Shown here piece by piece: positions 1-12,200 of a stretch of 64,000 bases of DNA. Source of the stretch: Isoetes taiwanensis (taxonomy: Eukaryota; Streptophyta; Lycopodiopsida; Isoetales; Isoetaceae); assembly GCA_021234155.1 (NCBI GenBank), contig JAJEKV010000008.1:6512945-6576944 (forward strand). Reading direction: 5' to 3'. The first letter of the stretch is position 1; each line of letters starts with the position of its first letter. The position numbers and the translations under genes are program-made. Below the pieces are notes generated by a model. The model was not told the DNA's origin. It saw nothing but the letters and a program-made list of their open reading frames with translations, and ran no database searches.

Positions 1-425
1 AACAGGCTTGGAATACATGGATTCCATGTTGATCTTGCTACCGGAGATGGGTTTGCCTCCATCAACGCTGCATTGGGTCCGGTAAGTTAATTTCCTAAAA
101 TTAGGTTCTAGAGAAGGGAGAGATGCATCATAGTTCAATTTAACAATTGAGACCTATAAATTTGGGTATTTCTATTGCAGCCTACTGTTGTTGTAAATTG
201 TGCTGTTGTTTCTGTTCCTCGATCCTGTGAGGAAAATCCCTCTTTGGCCATGGCCATAAATGTGCCACGTTCATTGCTCAAATGGATGTCGTCGTTTCAA
301 TACCAAAGGCCACCATTACTTATCCATTTATCAACTGACCAGGGTACTTCAGAACATATTCATGCATATTTCTGTTTCAGTCCCTTTGTTCTTCATGTTG
401 CTGCCCACTCGCAATATATATTTAA
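1..425 (+). CDS. Partial gene, RmlD/MAT2B-like NAD(P)-binding reductase
   Basis: Two exons of a Rossmann-fold protein related to dTDP-4-dehydrorhamnose reductase and the methionine adenosyltransferase 2 beta-like proteins of plants. Exon 1..81 ends at a GTAAGT donor; a TTGCAG acceptor opens exon 181..343, which encodes PTVVVNCAVVSVPRSCEENP, then MAINVPRSLLKW and LLIHLSTDQ. VVNCA, the MAINV helix and LSTDQ are the landmarks of the NAD(P)-binding half, and phases agree across the intron. The 5' part lies outside the window. The exon expected next (usually continuing VYEG) is absent before the Helitron terminus at 426, so the gene is either interrupted by that element inside an intron or is itself a captured or truncated copy. 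Family is seen in sequence; intactness is unknown. Confidence 0.7.
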
Positions 426-453
426 CTAGTAACATTGCCCGGCGTTGCCGGGC
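426..453 (-). mobile_element. Helitron 3' terminus (element extends to the right)
   Basis: Read on the minus strand this is a 7-bp GC stem (GCCCGGC/GCCGGGC, loop AAC) followed 11 nt later by CTAG and then a host T. That is the classic Helitron 3' end: subterminal hairpin, CTRR, insertion next to T. It matches the end of the complete Helitron at 53280, since both finish GTTACTAG. The body must lie to the right of 426. I did not find its 5' TC end, so its length is unknown. Confidence 0.75.
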
Positions 454-1719
454 TTTAGCTACAATACATTATGTGGGCATGGATGTATAAATATGAAACA
501 AAGTATTTGTTTAATTTGGTATGTGGAAGAGGTGATCATTAAGTTTACTCAACGCAATGTGGCAATGTGGATGAAATGTACCATTCATTGAAAGGTCAGT
601 ATATAAGGAAGTTTGAGATGTCCTGATGTTGATTAGTTGGGGTTTCTCAAGTGTTTATCCTGTTTGGATTTAAGGTTGAAGGGAGGCAAGAAGACAAAAG
701 GTAACAAAGAAATGTGGGAATTTGACAAAGAGCTGTAGATAAATCAACCTCCTGGAATCATTAATTGCATCATGTTTGACCATACTTTAGCAATTGTTTG
801 TGATCTTTCATTTTTTAACGCCTTAATGAAGTTGGCAATCATGTGCTTGAGGTTTGTGGCAAGTCGTATAGTCATTGCAAATGAAATCCTTTTTGCTTTT
901 GTCATTGTCCCGTCCACAGAGAAAATCAAGAAGGAAATCCCATTATTCTAGTTTGGAGCAACGATTTTTCCTTGACTATAAAGAAAAAAAACCCATTGTC
1001 CAATTACTAATAGGCCAAGTGTAATTGAATGATGTTAACGTTTTTGAAGCAATAGTTTTTCCTTCACTCTGCAAATGTGCCCCCAAGCTGGAGATACTAC
1101 AAACAAATTTACAAATGCAAAAGCTGGCAACCATTGATTACCGAGTACTTATATAGTTTTGTGTTCATATTCAAATTGTTGTAAAACCATAGGTACAAAG
1201 ATGATGTGCAATTTATTGCACCTTTGAGATCCGTTGTTATAGATCAAAACTAGGCCTATTAAAATCTTGCATGTATCTCTCTCTAGATACGAATGATCCA
1301 TTCCACTCCACAATTTCCTGTATTCTTAACATATTGAATGCATACGCATACTAAAGCACAACCTTCTAGAAGTGGGAAAAAAATAAACACAGTGACATTG
1401 ATTTGAAAACTCTTAACCCCTCGAAGTGGTGTTTCATAGTCATGCCTGCAAAGTAGATTAGATCACGGAGTGAGTGATATTTTTTGTTTGTCTTTTCTCA
1501 TGATATTCAGTATTCCCTTTAAATATGCTTTGAATGGGGATGAACATAATTGGATTTCATAAGCCAAATCAGTAAGCAACATGATTGGGTGGACATATAC
1601 ATGGACACTATTTCAGTGTAGCTTAAAATAGTTCCAAAATGTTTGACTACAACAAATGGTGACAGTTCCTGTGCAAGAAATGTTGCATTTTAGTGGTTGC
1701 TTGTCTGATGTGTTATGAA
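454..1719. other. AT-rich non-coding DNA, probably Helitron interior
   Basis: No coding region, RNA gene or known repeat recognised. ORFs here are short and lack family motifs. By position it should be the inside of the Helitron whose 3' end is at 426. Confidence 0.4.
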
Positions 1720-1885
1720 GCTGAGATATACAAAGTCAATTGCATTATATCTTTTATGTCCTTGCATCAAATTGACCAGATGCAAATGAGATATACAAAG
1801 TCGCTGAGATATACAAAGTCAATTGCATTATATCTTTTATGTCCTTGCATCAAATTGACCAGATGCAAATGAGATATACAAAGTC
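1720..1885. repeat. 83-bp tandem duplication (2 copies)
   Basis: The block beginning GCTGAGATATACAAAGTC at 1720 is repeated from 1803 with essentially no changes, ending at AAAGTC. The near identity implies a recent duplication. Each copy begins and ends with the same GAGATATACAAAGTC string, which could have mediated slippage. Confidence 0.9.
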
Positions 1886-2149
1886 GTTAGCATATTAACT
1901 GTCTGCTTCTACATCAAATAGACTGCAAGATAACTTAGTTGTTAATGCTTAGCCTTTAGCAAAAGAATGTGTGCAATACGTCTCCACTGTGTTGGTTAAA
2001 AGCTCATGAAGTCATTGATGTGGCAGTTGAGTTATTCCATGAAGTTTCTGGCACCAGGATTCACAAATAAATTCTAGAACCAGAGTTATCATCCCAAAGA
2101 AAATTAGTATGTTAAATTTTAGCTCTATCCACATGTTGAATGCAGTCTT

Positions 2150-2474
2150 GTGTTTGAACGGATGGCACAATTAGGCCTAGGTCAATCACCATTGACATGG
2201 ACGGCTGTGAGAGACGGGCTATCACGGACGTCGTGTCAGAAGACCCACATTGTTGGGCAGACGGTGAGCAGGTATGATGAGCGTGCATTGATTGTATCGC
2301 TTGATGGAGAACGACACTCATGGTTTTTCCAAACAGGTTGCAGGCAATGTTCTTGCATGTTGGTTCCATGCGAAACGTGCATGGCAAAAATACCTGCTGC
2401 CACGCCTGGCCGGGGAGGTGCTGAAGAGGGACGTGGACCCTCTTCGTAACCTGGCTGAGACTCCCATATCCTGA
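2150..2474 (+). pseudogene. Possible MULE-type transposase fragment
   Basis: The + frame of 2292-2474 encodes VLACWFHAKRAWQKYLLPRL, which resembles the conserved stretch (LCWxHxxRAWxxxL) following the second acidic residue in MULE and SWIM-type transposases of plants. The neighbouring frame at 2150-2449 contains VSLDGERHSWFF. Reading frame changes within about 100 bp, so any gene is broken. Similarity rests on one short motif. Confidence 0.3.
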
Positions 2475-3330
2475 GGAGCTCAGCTAGCAGCTCCTGCTCT
2501 GTGGGCAAATGACCACCCATCCTCTGTGCAATGGCCCAGTCATTGAGAAGGGCATGTGTGGTCTGTCCTCCTCCGGGGCCACCACGTGGCATCGGCTCGC
2601 TCTAATGCAACCTTCATAAAGGGTGCATCCTCTCGCTCCCTCCGCTGTCTTTGTGTCTTTGGCCTCGTGGAACATGGCATCCGGGCCCTCGGGGAAAGGC
2701 ATCAAAGCGACCTCACGGGGTTAGGACATCTTTGTAGAGCATTGTTGTTAGCGCCTTGCCTCCTCGCTTCTCATTAATGCAGGCGCCTCCAACATCTGTA
2801 GCGGCTTTGGCGGGGATCTTCGGCGTTTAGTTGCCCTCTCTCGGCTCGGACACCACTCTATCTACAATTGGCGGTGTCGCGGGCGGTGGCGGAATAATGC
2901 GTCGATGGGCCACCATAGATGCGGGTGGTGGCTGCGGTGGTGGCCCCATGCTCCGATCGCAGCGTCGGGACCGGAAATCGAGGTCCGCGGCGTATCCTGT
3001 CGACATAGTGAGTGCACCCAGGTGCTGTGCAAATCCACCGCTGCGCAACTGTTGGGGCCTGGCCGCTCTCAACCGACGTGACCCTGCGGACGAGGCACCA
3101 AATGCCATGGTATTCCCTGCCACAAAACAAATACGGTTAACAAGCACACAAAACAAACCTAGCGGGTTAAGACAATGTCAGTTGGGGTACCATTCTACAA
3201 TGCTACCGATGCGTCCGGGAAGACCGGCGCCGCTCTGTAGGGCAAACGGCAGGGGACGCTCCTCCATGCCAACTGGTGGAACTGCATCTGAATAAGACAT
3301 GGTTGCCGACGGTCTCGAATAGATATCTGA
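2475..3330. other. GC-rich block with overlapping ORFs, no recognised gene
   Basis: ORFs are open on both strands mainly because the DNA is GC-rich and CpG-containing. The longest (2831-3295, +) and its minus-strand counterparts (2827-3156) have proline-, glycine- and arginine-rich translations with no family motif. A minus reading from about 3300 (beginning MSYSDAVPPVG) followed by one starting at 3109 (MAFGASSAG) could be two exons of an unknown transposon protein. Left as undefined. Confidence 0.3.
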
Positions 3331-3407
3331 GGTACAGGTGAACATGAACACAGGTGGGCGTTAAAATTTTTATCTTTTTTTATTCTCCCTTAATGTGTGG
3401 TTTGCAA

Positions 3408-3427
3408 CTAACCCTAACCCTAACCCT
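3408..3427 (+). repeat. Short interstitial CCCTAA array
   Basis: Three consecutive CCCTAA units, the short telomere-like form rather than the plant telomere heptamer CCCTAAA. It lies 40 bp from the CTC microsatellite and is more likely low-complexity drift than a telomere relic. Confidence 0.6.
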
Positions 3428-3469
3428 ACATCCACTTTATAAGTGGATCCCTCAATAGCATCAAGTCTC

Positions 3470-3547
3470 GCCTCCTCCTCCTCCTCCTCCTCCTCCTCCT
3501 CCTCCTCCTCCTCCTCCTCCTCCTCCTCCTCCTCCTCCTCCTCCTCC
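3470..3547. repeat. (CTC)n trinucleotide microsatellite
   Basis: About 26 uninterrupted CTC/CCT units. On the minus strand it reads as a long poly-Glu ORF, an artefact of the repeat. A second, interrupted CTC-rich stretch follows at 3629-3694. Confidence 0.95.
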
Positions 3548-3699
3548 AATCTTCTTGCCCATCTTGTTATAATGGTCCGTGATTTAAAGACCACCTTCAA
3601 GGCGATATGTGCCTTCTAGCAGTAATCCTCCTCCTCCTCTTCCTCCAAGGGACATCTCCAGCGACCCCCCTCCTCCTCGTCCTCCTCCTCCTCCAAGGG

Positions 3700-4560
3700 A
3701 CATCAATCCCCATGCTTCTCCCGCTCCTTTCACCATCGTCGCAAGGATGAGCGAAAGGGAGCTTCTGATTGCTTTAACGTCTGGCGTTCCCTGCGGACAA
3801 CGACTGGTAGAATGGCTCACCGAGCCAAATAAAGATGAAACGATGTTGGACGTGCAGATAATGATGCAAGTGGTTGCATCAAATTGTCACGTCCTCAGGA
3901 TGGACAAAAACAATGTATAATTTTTTTTATGAATGGAAAACAAGTAGTAGAATCAATAAAGTAGTGGTAGAATCAGTAAATCAAGTAGTAGAATCAATAT
4001 CCCTCAAGTAGTACATTCGTAGTGGGTAAAATGCCAATGACATTAGACCCATCAAGTGCTAGATCCTCGTGATGCCCTATTACTTGTCATTACAGGTTGT
4101 GACCTCTGAGATAACTAGCATAAATCTATAAATTAACTAGCATATAACCAAATATGGATTCTCTAAGTACATTTACTAGGGTGAAATAACAATCCCAATA
4201 GAAGACATAGAAGAGAATTGAGTTGATAGAAGGACAAGAGAAGAAGGCTCTATCATCAATATATACGCATAAGCTAAAGAACAAAAAAAAAAAAGTAGTG
4301 CAATTACATAGCATACATGGAAAAAAATTGGGCAATGCAATAGGACAATATGGATAAGCTTCAACATAATCTCCAATTGTAGACATATAGGGGACAAACG
4401 ATTGTATATGTAAATATGCAATCACAAATTGGAAATCCCAAACTTCTGCCTAGAACATGGAAAAACTATGTATCCATTCCAAGAAGACAAGAAGAATGAG
4501 GACGTCTTACAGCCCTGAGATAGAAAAAAACTATCTCATCAAGTTTCTGGAGCGAACTGG
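3700..4560. other. Non-coding AT-rich stretch
   Basis: Nothing recognisable. There are short imperfect repeats of AGTAGTAGAATCAATA at 3943-4015 and an A-run at 4285. No ORF shows family features. Confidence 0.5.
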
Positions 4561-4633
4561 AACGATGAACTAGCGAAACTCAGGATGACGGAGCACCCTT
4601 GAACGAATTTGAGCCAAAAATATTGGCTCGACT

Positions 4634-5082
4634 CCTGGTTCGCCCAAGCGAACCAGGATTTTAACGCGATTGCCGACACTGTGACCCCGTGACCCTCTCA
4701 CATTTCAAAAACAGGGTGGCACCAAACAAACAATACGGACCAAAGGGAATCGCCTCGAATCCAAAGCCTGCCACCCTGACCCGCCCCGTACGCCTAAATG
4801 ACCCTGACCTGCCGAAATGACATGAACGGGTTCGCCTAATCGAACCCGGCGGGGCCGCCTCCAACCGTACGCGCCTGCCACCGCTTCTCGCCCCGTACGC
4901 GCTGAAATGACATGACTGGGTTCGCTTAAGCGAACCCGGCGGGGCCGCCTCGTCCGGCGCGCCCGCCACCCTGCCCCCGATGACGCCAGCACCTTAACCC
5001 CGGTTTGTGTTCGCCCGGGCGAACCCGGGGAAATTCGCCACGTCCGCCGCCACGTCCCCTGCGGGTTTGCTTGGGCGAATCC
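4634..5082. repeat. Cluster of GGTTCGC/GCGAACC palindromes
   Basis: At least five copies of one palindromic motif: 4634-4657 (10-bp arms around CCAA), 4828-4847, 4918-4937 (perfect 20-bp GGGTTCGCTTAAGCGAACCC), 5009-5024 (perfect GTTCGCCCGGGCGAAC) and a decayed copy at 5063-5082. Copies 2 and 3 lie within a 90-bp tandem duplication (about 4811-4990) whose flank GGCGGGGCCGCCTC is also shared. The block is strongly GC-rich in an AT-rich setting. Minus-strand ORFs across it are products of the repeats. Confidence 0.85.
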
Positions 5083-5160
5083 GCCGGGTTCGCCAGCGAG
5101 CCTGGGCGAATCTGCTTGGCACTTTGACCCGATTTCGGGAGCCAATAAAGTGGGCGCAAA

Positions 5161-5470
5161 ACGGCCCTAGAAGAGAACCCATTGAGGAGAAGATTGTTGA
5201 TTCTCCTTTGCAGAATCTCTTGCGAAAGTATGACAACTTAAAAGGGTAAATTTAATTTGACCAAGCAAGGCTTAATATATGGTGGCTTCAACAAAGAATA
5301 AGTTAGCATATGAAAGAATATTGTGTGATAAGGCACGTCGAGGTTGTTGCGAAGCTTCGAGGTTGCTAAATAAATGGGCACTAGACGTGGTCAACACTCC
5401 AGTCAACGCTGCTCTATGCTCTTCTCTATCTATCCATCCATTCTGGTATTATTAGAGCAGAAGCGGAAGC
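5161..5470 (+). promoter_or_regulatory. Upstream region of the receptor kinase gene
   Basis: About 310 bp separate the palindrome block from the kinase start codon. No clear TATA box or named element is visible. This is a promoter by position only. Confidence 0.3.
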
Positions 5471-7159
5471 ATGGCCTTCTCCCCTCTTCTCCTCTTTCTA
5501 TTCGTGCCCTTCATCCCCGCATCGTCATCATGCAGCCTCCGAATTTGTGGTCAAACTCAGTATTCTGAACCTTTCTGGATTGATGATGCTTGTGGATACG
5601 ATCAGCATTTCCGCCTCAGTTGCTCTTCCGGTCGCCTTTACTTTTACGACACTCATCTGCAGATCGTATACATACACAACAATGGTTCTAAATTAATTGT
5701 ACAAGTCCAGTGTTCTCTTTCTCTAAAATCTATGTGTGGTGAACTACGAAATCTTGCTGGTTTTTATTCTATAGATCAAATTGTATCTAACAACAAAACT
5801 TCTTCCTGCGATTCGGAATTGTATTCTTCCCCAGAGTCCGAATATCATGTTGATGCCAATTCAACCGCTGCAGGTAAATTGTGCTGATTCAATAGCATTC
5901 TCTTTTGCAAATTCTAACAATTGTATCAGCGCAGCAGACAATAACAACAACCATAACAAGGGACGTGTTATAGGTGAGAAATACTCAGTTTCTTAGCTTA
6001 ATTACTCAAATTTTGAAGTTTAAAACTGTGGTTGGTTTCAGCGGGCAGCGTGGTAGGAGCCATTTCCTTTATAGCGCTGGTAACGGCAATCTCCATGTTT
6101 GTGTTGAAACGGAGGTCTAAATCAGCAGAAGGAAATCGATCTTTGAGCTCTGAATTCCACGATTCAGGGTATGAGTTCTCGTACAAGGAGCTTCACAAAG
6201 CCACAAATAACTTTTCAGAGACTCTGTTATTGGGGGATGGGGGTTTTGGTTCAGTGTACAAAGGCAACTTATCAGATGGAAGTGTAGTTGCAGTCAAAAA
6301 ATTAAATTCATCCAACAAGCAGAGGCGTCAACAATTCGACACAGAAGTGATGATTTTGTCAAAAGTAACCCATCAAAATCTTGTCAGGCTTTTTGGGTAT
6401 TGCTTGGAGGGCGCAGAGCTGCTACTCGTGTACGAATACATCGACAATGGAACTCTGTCACAGCATATTCATAATGTAAAGGGAAAAGGTCTGGCATGGC
6501 ATATCCGGCTCAGAATTGCATTAGAAACTGCAGAGGCTTTAGTTTATCTGCACGAAGAAGTGAAGCCTCCCATCTACCACAGAGACATCAAATCTACCAA
6601 CATTCTCTTAGATTCAGAATTTCATGCCAAAGTTGGGGATTTTGGATTATCTAGACTAGTTCCCTCTTTAGATCTGTCACATATATCTACAGCTCCACAG
6701 GGAACCCCTGGTTATCTAGATCCAGAGTATCATCACTGTTACCAATTGACCGATAAGAGCGATGTGTACAGTTTTGGGGTTGTTCTGGCAGAACTGGTGT
6801 CGGGTAAAGCAGCAGTAGATCTGACAAGAAACCGGAGGGAGGTAAATTTGGCAGCATTATTTGTTGCAAGACTTCAAATGGGGGCTTTGGATGAAATCGT
6901 AGATCCATGTTTAAAAGCTCAAAATTACAGCGCAATAAAAGATGGAGTGACACAGATGGCAGAGCTTGCATTCAGATGTCTTGCTCAGGAAAAGGAAGAC
7001 AGACCAAGAATGGCCGAAGTGATGGCAGAACTGAAACGGATTGAAGGGCAAGTTGAAATATTATTTAGCAAAGCCCAATTCTTTGATTCGCCCACTTCTG
7101 TTCAAATGCCTTGGATAAGCACTGCTACTACTCCTAATGATAGCAAAGAAAACCCTTGA
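5471..7159 (+). CDS. Receptor-like kinase with GUB_WAK_bind ectodomain (LRK10-like type)
   Basis: Predicted plasma-membrane receptor serine/threonine kinase. Three exons fit in phase: 5471..5873, 5935..5973 and 6042..7159 (GTAAAT, GTGAGA donors; GCGCAG, TTTCAG acceptors), giving 519 residues. Order: signal peptide (MAFSPLLLFLFVPFIPASSS), short cysteine-rich GUB_WAK_bind domain starting CSLRICGQTQYSEPFWIDD, a membrane segment around residues 150-170 (VVGAISFIALVTAISMFVL) followed by KRRSK, then a complete kinase domain: LGDGGFGSVYKG, VAVKKL, HRDIKSTNILLD, DFGLSRL, GTPGYLDPEYH. It is an RD kinase with all catalytic residues. The WAK-associated C-terminal cysteine domain common in this family seems to be missing, making the ectodomain short. 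Ligand unknown; relatives bind wall pectins or act in defence. A start at 5374 in another frame is less likely because it lacks the signal peptide. Confidence 0.9.
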
Positions 7160-7888
7160 AAAAATGCCACCTACTTTTTCAAAGTCTTTGTCCCAGCAAT
7201 TGCTGCATTATATTCCTAGGTTAGCTAGCCTTATCAGATTGAACGTCACAACTGTACATATTGCTAAAAAATCAAAGATATTTTTATGGCCTTATCGTTG
7301 ATTATGTGAAATATTGTAGGTCCCTCTTTACATTGAGCCATTCAAACGTGGAAACAAGTCTGGTGACTGCTCAACTTATCCCCTATTTTTTGTGGCACTA
7401 GAGACATGGAGATTTGGTCACTTGAAATGCATATGACGTCTTTATGAACAGTCTTATTCTTGTTTAAGCACAACGCACGTCCTTAACTATGCACGACATT
7501 ATTATGCACTCACCCTTAAGTTTCAAGCAAGAATTATTTATATTAACTTTATTCACATTTTCCACTCCTTTGGCTAATGCAACACCATTACCATTGTTTG
7601 GTAGAAGGATATAAAGTATATTTACAATTTACTTAACAACAATTAGATTATGATGTTGGCTTTGTTTATATATTGTTGTTTATGGAAGGCTGCTAATTGA
7701 TCTAGCTATGATAGGATATATGGTTAAGAGTATATTGTATTCATCAAGGAAGCAAAGCATCTGCATTTGAGACGGAGAAAACAATAGAACAGAAGGCCAT
7801 GGGCATAGTGTCGAAGGCACTAGAAGTGGTGACTACTCTTAAGACAACTATACTTCTTCCTTGCCTTTGATTAACAATGCAAGAATAA
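7160..7888. other. 3' flank and non-coding DNA
   Basis: Downstream of the kinase stop; AT-rich, no ORF of note. Polyadenylation presumably lies in the first few hundred bases but no single signal stands out. Confidence 0.4.
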
Positions 7889-7933
7889 CAAGGTGCTGCG
7901 CACGAAAAGTTGCCCTCCGGTGGCCCTATGTTT
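7889..7933. repeat. Dispersed repeat terminus shared with 28971
   Basis: TAACAAGGTGCTGCGCACGA followed by a GTTGCCCTC and GGCCCTA stretch occurs here and at 28971, with unrelated sequence to the left of both. A common left edge and divergent left flanks are what the end of a mobile element looks like. GTGCTGCGCAC can fold as a 4-bp stem. Confidence 0.6.
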
Positions 7934-7968
7934 TCATGTTTTTCTTTGCAGTACAGAAGAAACAGCCA

Positions 7969-8295
7969 TGGATCACACGACGAGAACCAGCTATCCTGGG
8001 TCGGGTTCTAGGTGGGACATTGTTAGGAGTGGCGGCTTTGATCCTAGCAAGAGCGCTCCGCCCTCGCCTACGAGCTCGACAACTTTGACGACTCCTAACA
8101 GTTTCAGGGTTCGGAATTGCTTGGTAAACCCGGCCGAGATTACAACAGCCATGGGATCGTATGTTAGTGTAGAGGTTTCGCCTAAGATCGTGTCCCAGGT
8201 TGAGCGGGCGAAGTCCGAAGCAGATCTCATACATTGCCAGATAGTGGTTACAGAAGGAGACCACGTGCTCTTCCAGAGCCCCCTTGGTTATTGAG
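7969..8295 (+). CDS. Small unidentified ORF (108 aa)
   Basis: Begins at an ATG in good context (GCCATGG) just after a possible acceptor (TTTGCAG at 7944-7950). It encodes a Ser/Thr/Pro-rich stretch (SAPPSPTSSTTLTTP) and a tail containing VSVEVSPKIVSQVERAKSEA, and stops at 8295. No family recognised. It starts 36 bp inside a dispersed repeat, so it may belong to a transposon or be a captured exon. Confidence 0.3.
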
Positions 8296-9237
8296 ATGCA
8301 GCCCCTTTGTACAAAAGGCCCCTTTGGACGATCCCCTCCTCTTCTTCCTTTTGGTTTATGTTGTGATACAGCCCCTTGGGCTTATTTTGTGAAGCCTCAG
8401 GGCTAAATTTTGTATGATCAAAATTTTGTATAATGCATTGATCTTCTGATTACTGGTCCAATTGGTTGTGTTGATTACTTAAGCTATTTGTGTGGATGAC
8501 AATAATTCTGTCAGGTCCATGCCCCATATTGGTAAAGGATTGGGAAATCAGTTGCAAACAATAAAATTATATACAATGAGTTCACTCCATTTAGTGTCTT
8601 GTCGACACCTAATTGTCTTGGATTTCATCCGAGTGTTCAGATATCTGTGCACATTGCCTGTTAAGGGGGGATTTTGTTTTAGGTTTTTTTGAAACATGTT
8701 TTTTGAGTTTTTATGGAATATTCTTAATATTCCAAGAATCGACAGGATACAATGTTTGCCTGCAAAAGGGACATCACCTTGCACCGTAGACTTAAACAAC
8801 CTAATCATAGAACAATGTTGGTATCTAGATAACAACAACATTTAATAATATAACCAAGAAGAATTGGAGAATTACACCTAGAAAGTAGATAGATCGATTA
8901 CAGTATTAGAAAATCCGAATAGCATAGTAATTTATGTCACTGCAATAATTGCAGAGACTACACAGAGACATTTTATGTCAGATAATAATATTTTATGTCA
9001 CTGTATAAATGACAGAGATATTTTATATTTTCAGATCAAGTATCTTCTTGTGCCTCGTCATCGATGTAAAGACATCGTTTGCGTTTCTTTACTTTTTGCT
9101 CAATACTTGACATTGAGGACAACACTGTGGCATGTTGCTCGGCATAGACGGTCAAGAAACTGCAATATAAGTCAAACACAATTAGTTTTGGTTTAGATAG
9201 TTAATGTAAGAAAAAAATAGAAATTTTAGCTCACTAA
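8296..9237. other. Non-coding, AT-rich
   Basis: No gene seen. An inverted GGAATATTC-type motif at 8714-8733 resembles one at 17171-17189 (see findings). A short repeated ATTTTATGTCA occurs at 8970-9000. Confidence 0.4.
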
Positions 9238-12200
9238 CTAATCAACCGGTGTGATTATCTCATCCTCTTCCTCCAAATAAGGAGCCCTTTCTGCTAATGG
9301 TTTTTTGAATGTAGACATTCGAAGTGTTTTGACCACATCACAAATATCAGCATCAAAATCCATTGCATAGCAATGCAAACCTCGGAGTGCGCAGGCCTCA
9401 ACCATAGACCCTGTACCCGTCAATAAATCCACGACATAATCACCACAATCACATAGCAGTTGGAGTAAGAACTCGTTAAAGTGGGTGCTCTTCTCTAAAT
9501 TATGCCGTAGTGAATGATGTTTTGCTGATCTCATTCTGTCACCCGGCCCTAAGTAATGCCTCAAAAGTTCACTGCTATAATCCAACTCATGTTGACTAAA
9601 TACCTCCTTGGATTTAAATATCGGATTTGTGCCAGCTCTTTTAGAGAGATACTATCATCACATTTTTTGATAGAATACCGTATTTATCTTTAGGAAAACT
9701 GAATAGTCTGTCCCCAATCAATTTGTATGATCTTCCTAATTCAAGGTTCTTTTTTCTGGCTGCCATGTCTATCATCTTTTGAAACTCAAAACTGCTAATG
9801 CACACTAACCATCCACTGTCATCGAAACAGAGTTCACCTAAACTGAAACATCCATCTACTAGTTGTGTATCAAGTTTTTTCCAGTATGGTATTTCGTTTG
9901 AGTCACTTCTTGTAGGCTCATTTGTTGGCAGATCAACAAGAACCAAGTTATCACCCCAATCTCTGACTTTTCCATTCCTGTAGTACATGGATGATTTCTT
10001 GACTTCCTTTCCTAAATTTCTCAACGATGTGAACACTTCATGGCCGCCTAATGTTACAGCCCTAGAGACCACACATATATCTGCTTGGACAACTCGAAAT
10101 TCAGTATGGCATTCTTTTTGAACTTGTACAACATCAGGCATAATCGACAATAAGATCCTCTTCCTCATTTTCCTCATTAGTTGCATCAGATACTTTTGGC
10201 TTGTCTTTCCTGCTTCTCTTTCTTTTGTCAACATCCACTTTTTCCTCATTTGGATCCACCTTAATTTTCTGCCCTCCACGGATCCGATTGTAATCTGACT
10301 GTTCTTCTTCTGATAAGACCCTAAAGGGAAATCAATCCACCAGGGACAATTTTCTCTTTCCCATTTATGCATTCCACCTCCCCTATCTAGATTACCTTTT
10401 GGACTATAAATACAGTCAGCACCTGTGTGTGCACTTAATATGAGCCAAATATTTGAAATACCTGTATGCAACTCGCATGGCTGTCCTTTGAACTTCAAAA
10501 GCTTCAGAAACATTAACTATAGATTGCATATGTCTCTCCCAATGCTTAAATATTTCAACTCGATTTCTAGCTTTGAATGTTCTGTACCAAGTCTCCACAT
10601 CACAGTCCCGGGGTATTAACAACTGCAAAATATGTTGTTCAATTGCTCCCTTCACCAAGTCACATGATCTGGTCAGTAAATGTTTCTTTCTTTACCCAAG
10701 AATTGAAGCTCTTGTCATTAGTTGGTATCTTCTGATAATTACCAAACTGAGACGTGCTAGTCATTGTCTTAATCCAATTATCTCTCACATTGTTCTGCAC
10801 CTTTGATCTGACCATAAACAAAAGCTTTTCCACTGTCACATTAACTCTTTTAGATTCTAAATCCTTGGTTGTGACATGGCGTAACCAAACATTCCCAAGA
10901 CTAGGATTCACAATGGCTAGATATTTTTGCATTTTAGTTGTCCACTTTCGCCTCACTTCCCTTTCAGCATTTGCCTTCAAGACATCAACTTCTGAAATGT
11001 TTTCATGATTTGATTTTATGTAATCCTCAATGTCAACCATTGAAGCCTGCATCAATGGATTCTTAGTAATTAGTTTATTGAATCTTAAACAGCAAAAGAA
11101 ATATAACGGCAGAAACAACATTAAACTTACGTTATATAATATCTTTGCATAGGCCAATCTTGTGGGAGGATACCAAGGCTCGTTTGACCCTATCATTTCC
11201 CTTGTCCTCTGTGCTTTTAACTCACTGGGAGATAATTCCTTCATATACTTATCTGGTTTGGCAGTAGCAACTCTGTGCACAATCATTAGTGTATCTTGTA
11301 GACTTGTACGAACAACACCAATCTCTTTCAGTCTACAACAAGCAATTTCTGGAAGCGAGCAAGAATTATTCGCATATAAGAATAGAAAAGCTAAAAAACT
11401 CACAAGTTTATTCTGTTCATTGCAGCAACTAGTGTTGTCTCGTTCGGCTCGTCGATGTTTATAAAATCAGCACGAACACAAATATGTTTGTATTTGACAT
11501 GTTTGTATGTACTGTTGATTTCAGACATCCATGCCTCAGTTCGATGGTTGCCATCCCAGCAAAGAAACATTCTACCACGCAAATCTGACCAGTCCTTGTT
11601 ATGTGCCAATGACTCTTCAAATGCCTTATTCACTTCTTGCCAATACGGGTCCCAACCATCAATGTCCTCATCAGTCACTGGAATAACATCACCTTTTGCT
11701 GTAGCCATAGATAAAATGTTCCCCTTCGATTTCACATAGCCATCCTGTCTGAAGGTATCTCTTAGTATTTGCGCTCTTGAACCAAATTTGCGGACCTCCT
11801 CATTTATCCTAATCCGACATAATGGAATCATGGGTGGTTCTGTATCCTTCTTTAATGCTAGTGCATCCAAGGTTTCTGGAATCACTTCCACAGTAAAAGA
11901 CGCAGATAAGTCACCAAGAACGTCATCATCAGATCCTGAACTTTGCCATTTTTCTGTCCTTTTCTTTTCTGTTTGCTCTAGTCTTATCTGCAGCATTGTT
12001 ATCTTTCTCAATAAGTGTTGCTCCCTCTTCTTCTTCCATAACGAATGTACTGTCATCCAACTGCATAGCAATATTTCCTGCCTCTTTGTCTATGTCAACA
12101 ATCGTATCTGCTGGCCCTTCTATTGTCTCTAGTGCATCTGCAGTAGATTCAAACGACATGGCTAAACTTCGATGTGTCTGAGGACCTCTTGGCTTTCTTT

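Noticed and set aside
3370-3600. Poly-glutamate ORF on the minus strand
   Set aside because: Product of the (CTC)n microsatellite with no conserved sequence on either side.
4661-5159. Several long minus ORFs, one of 146 aa
   Set aside because: They read through the GC-rich palindromes and 90-bp duplication; translations simply repeat and no family matches.
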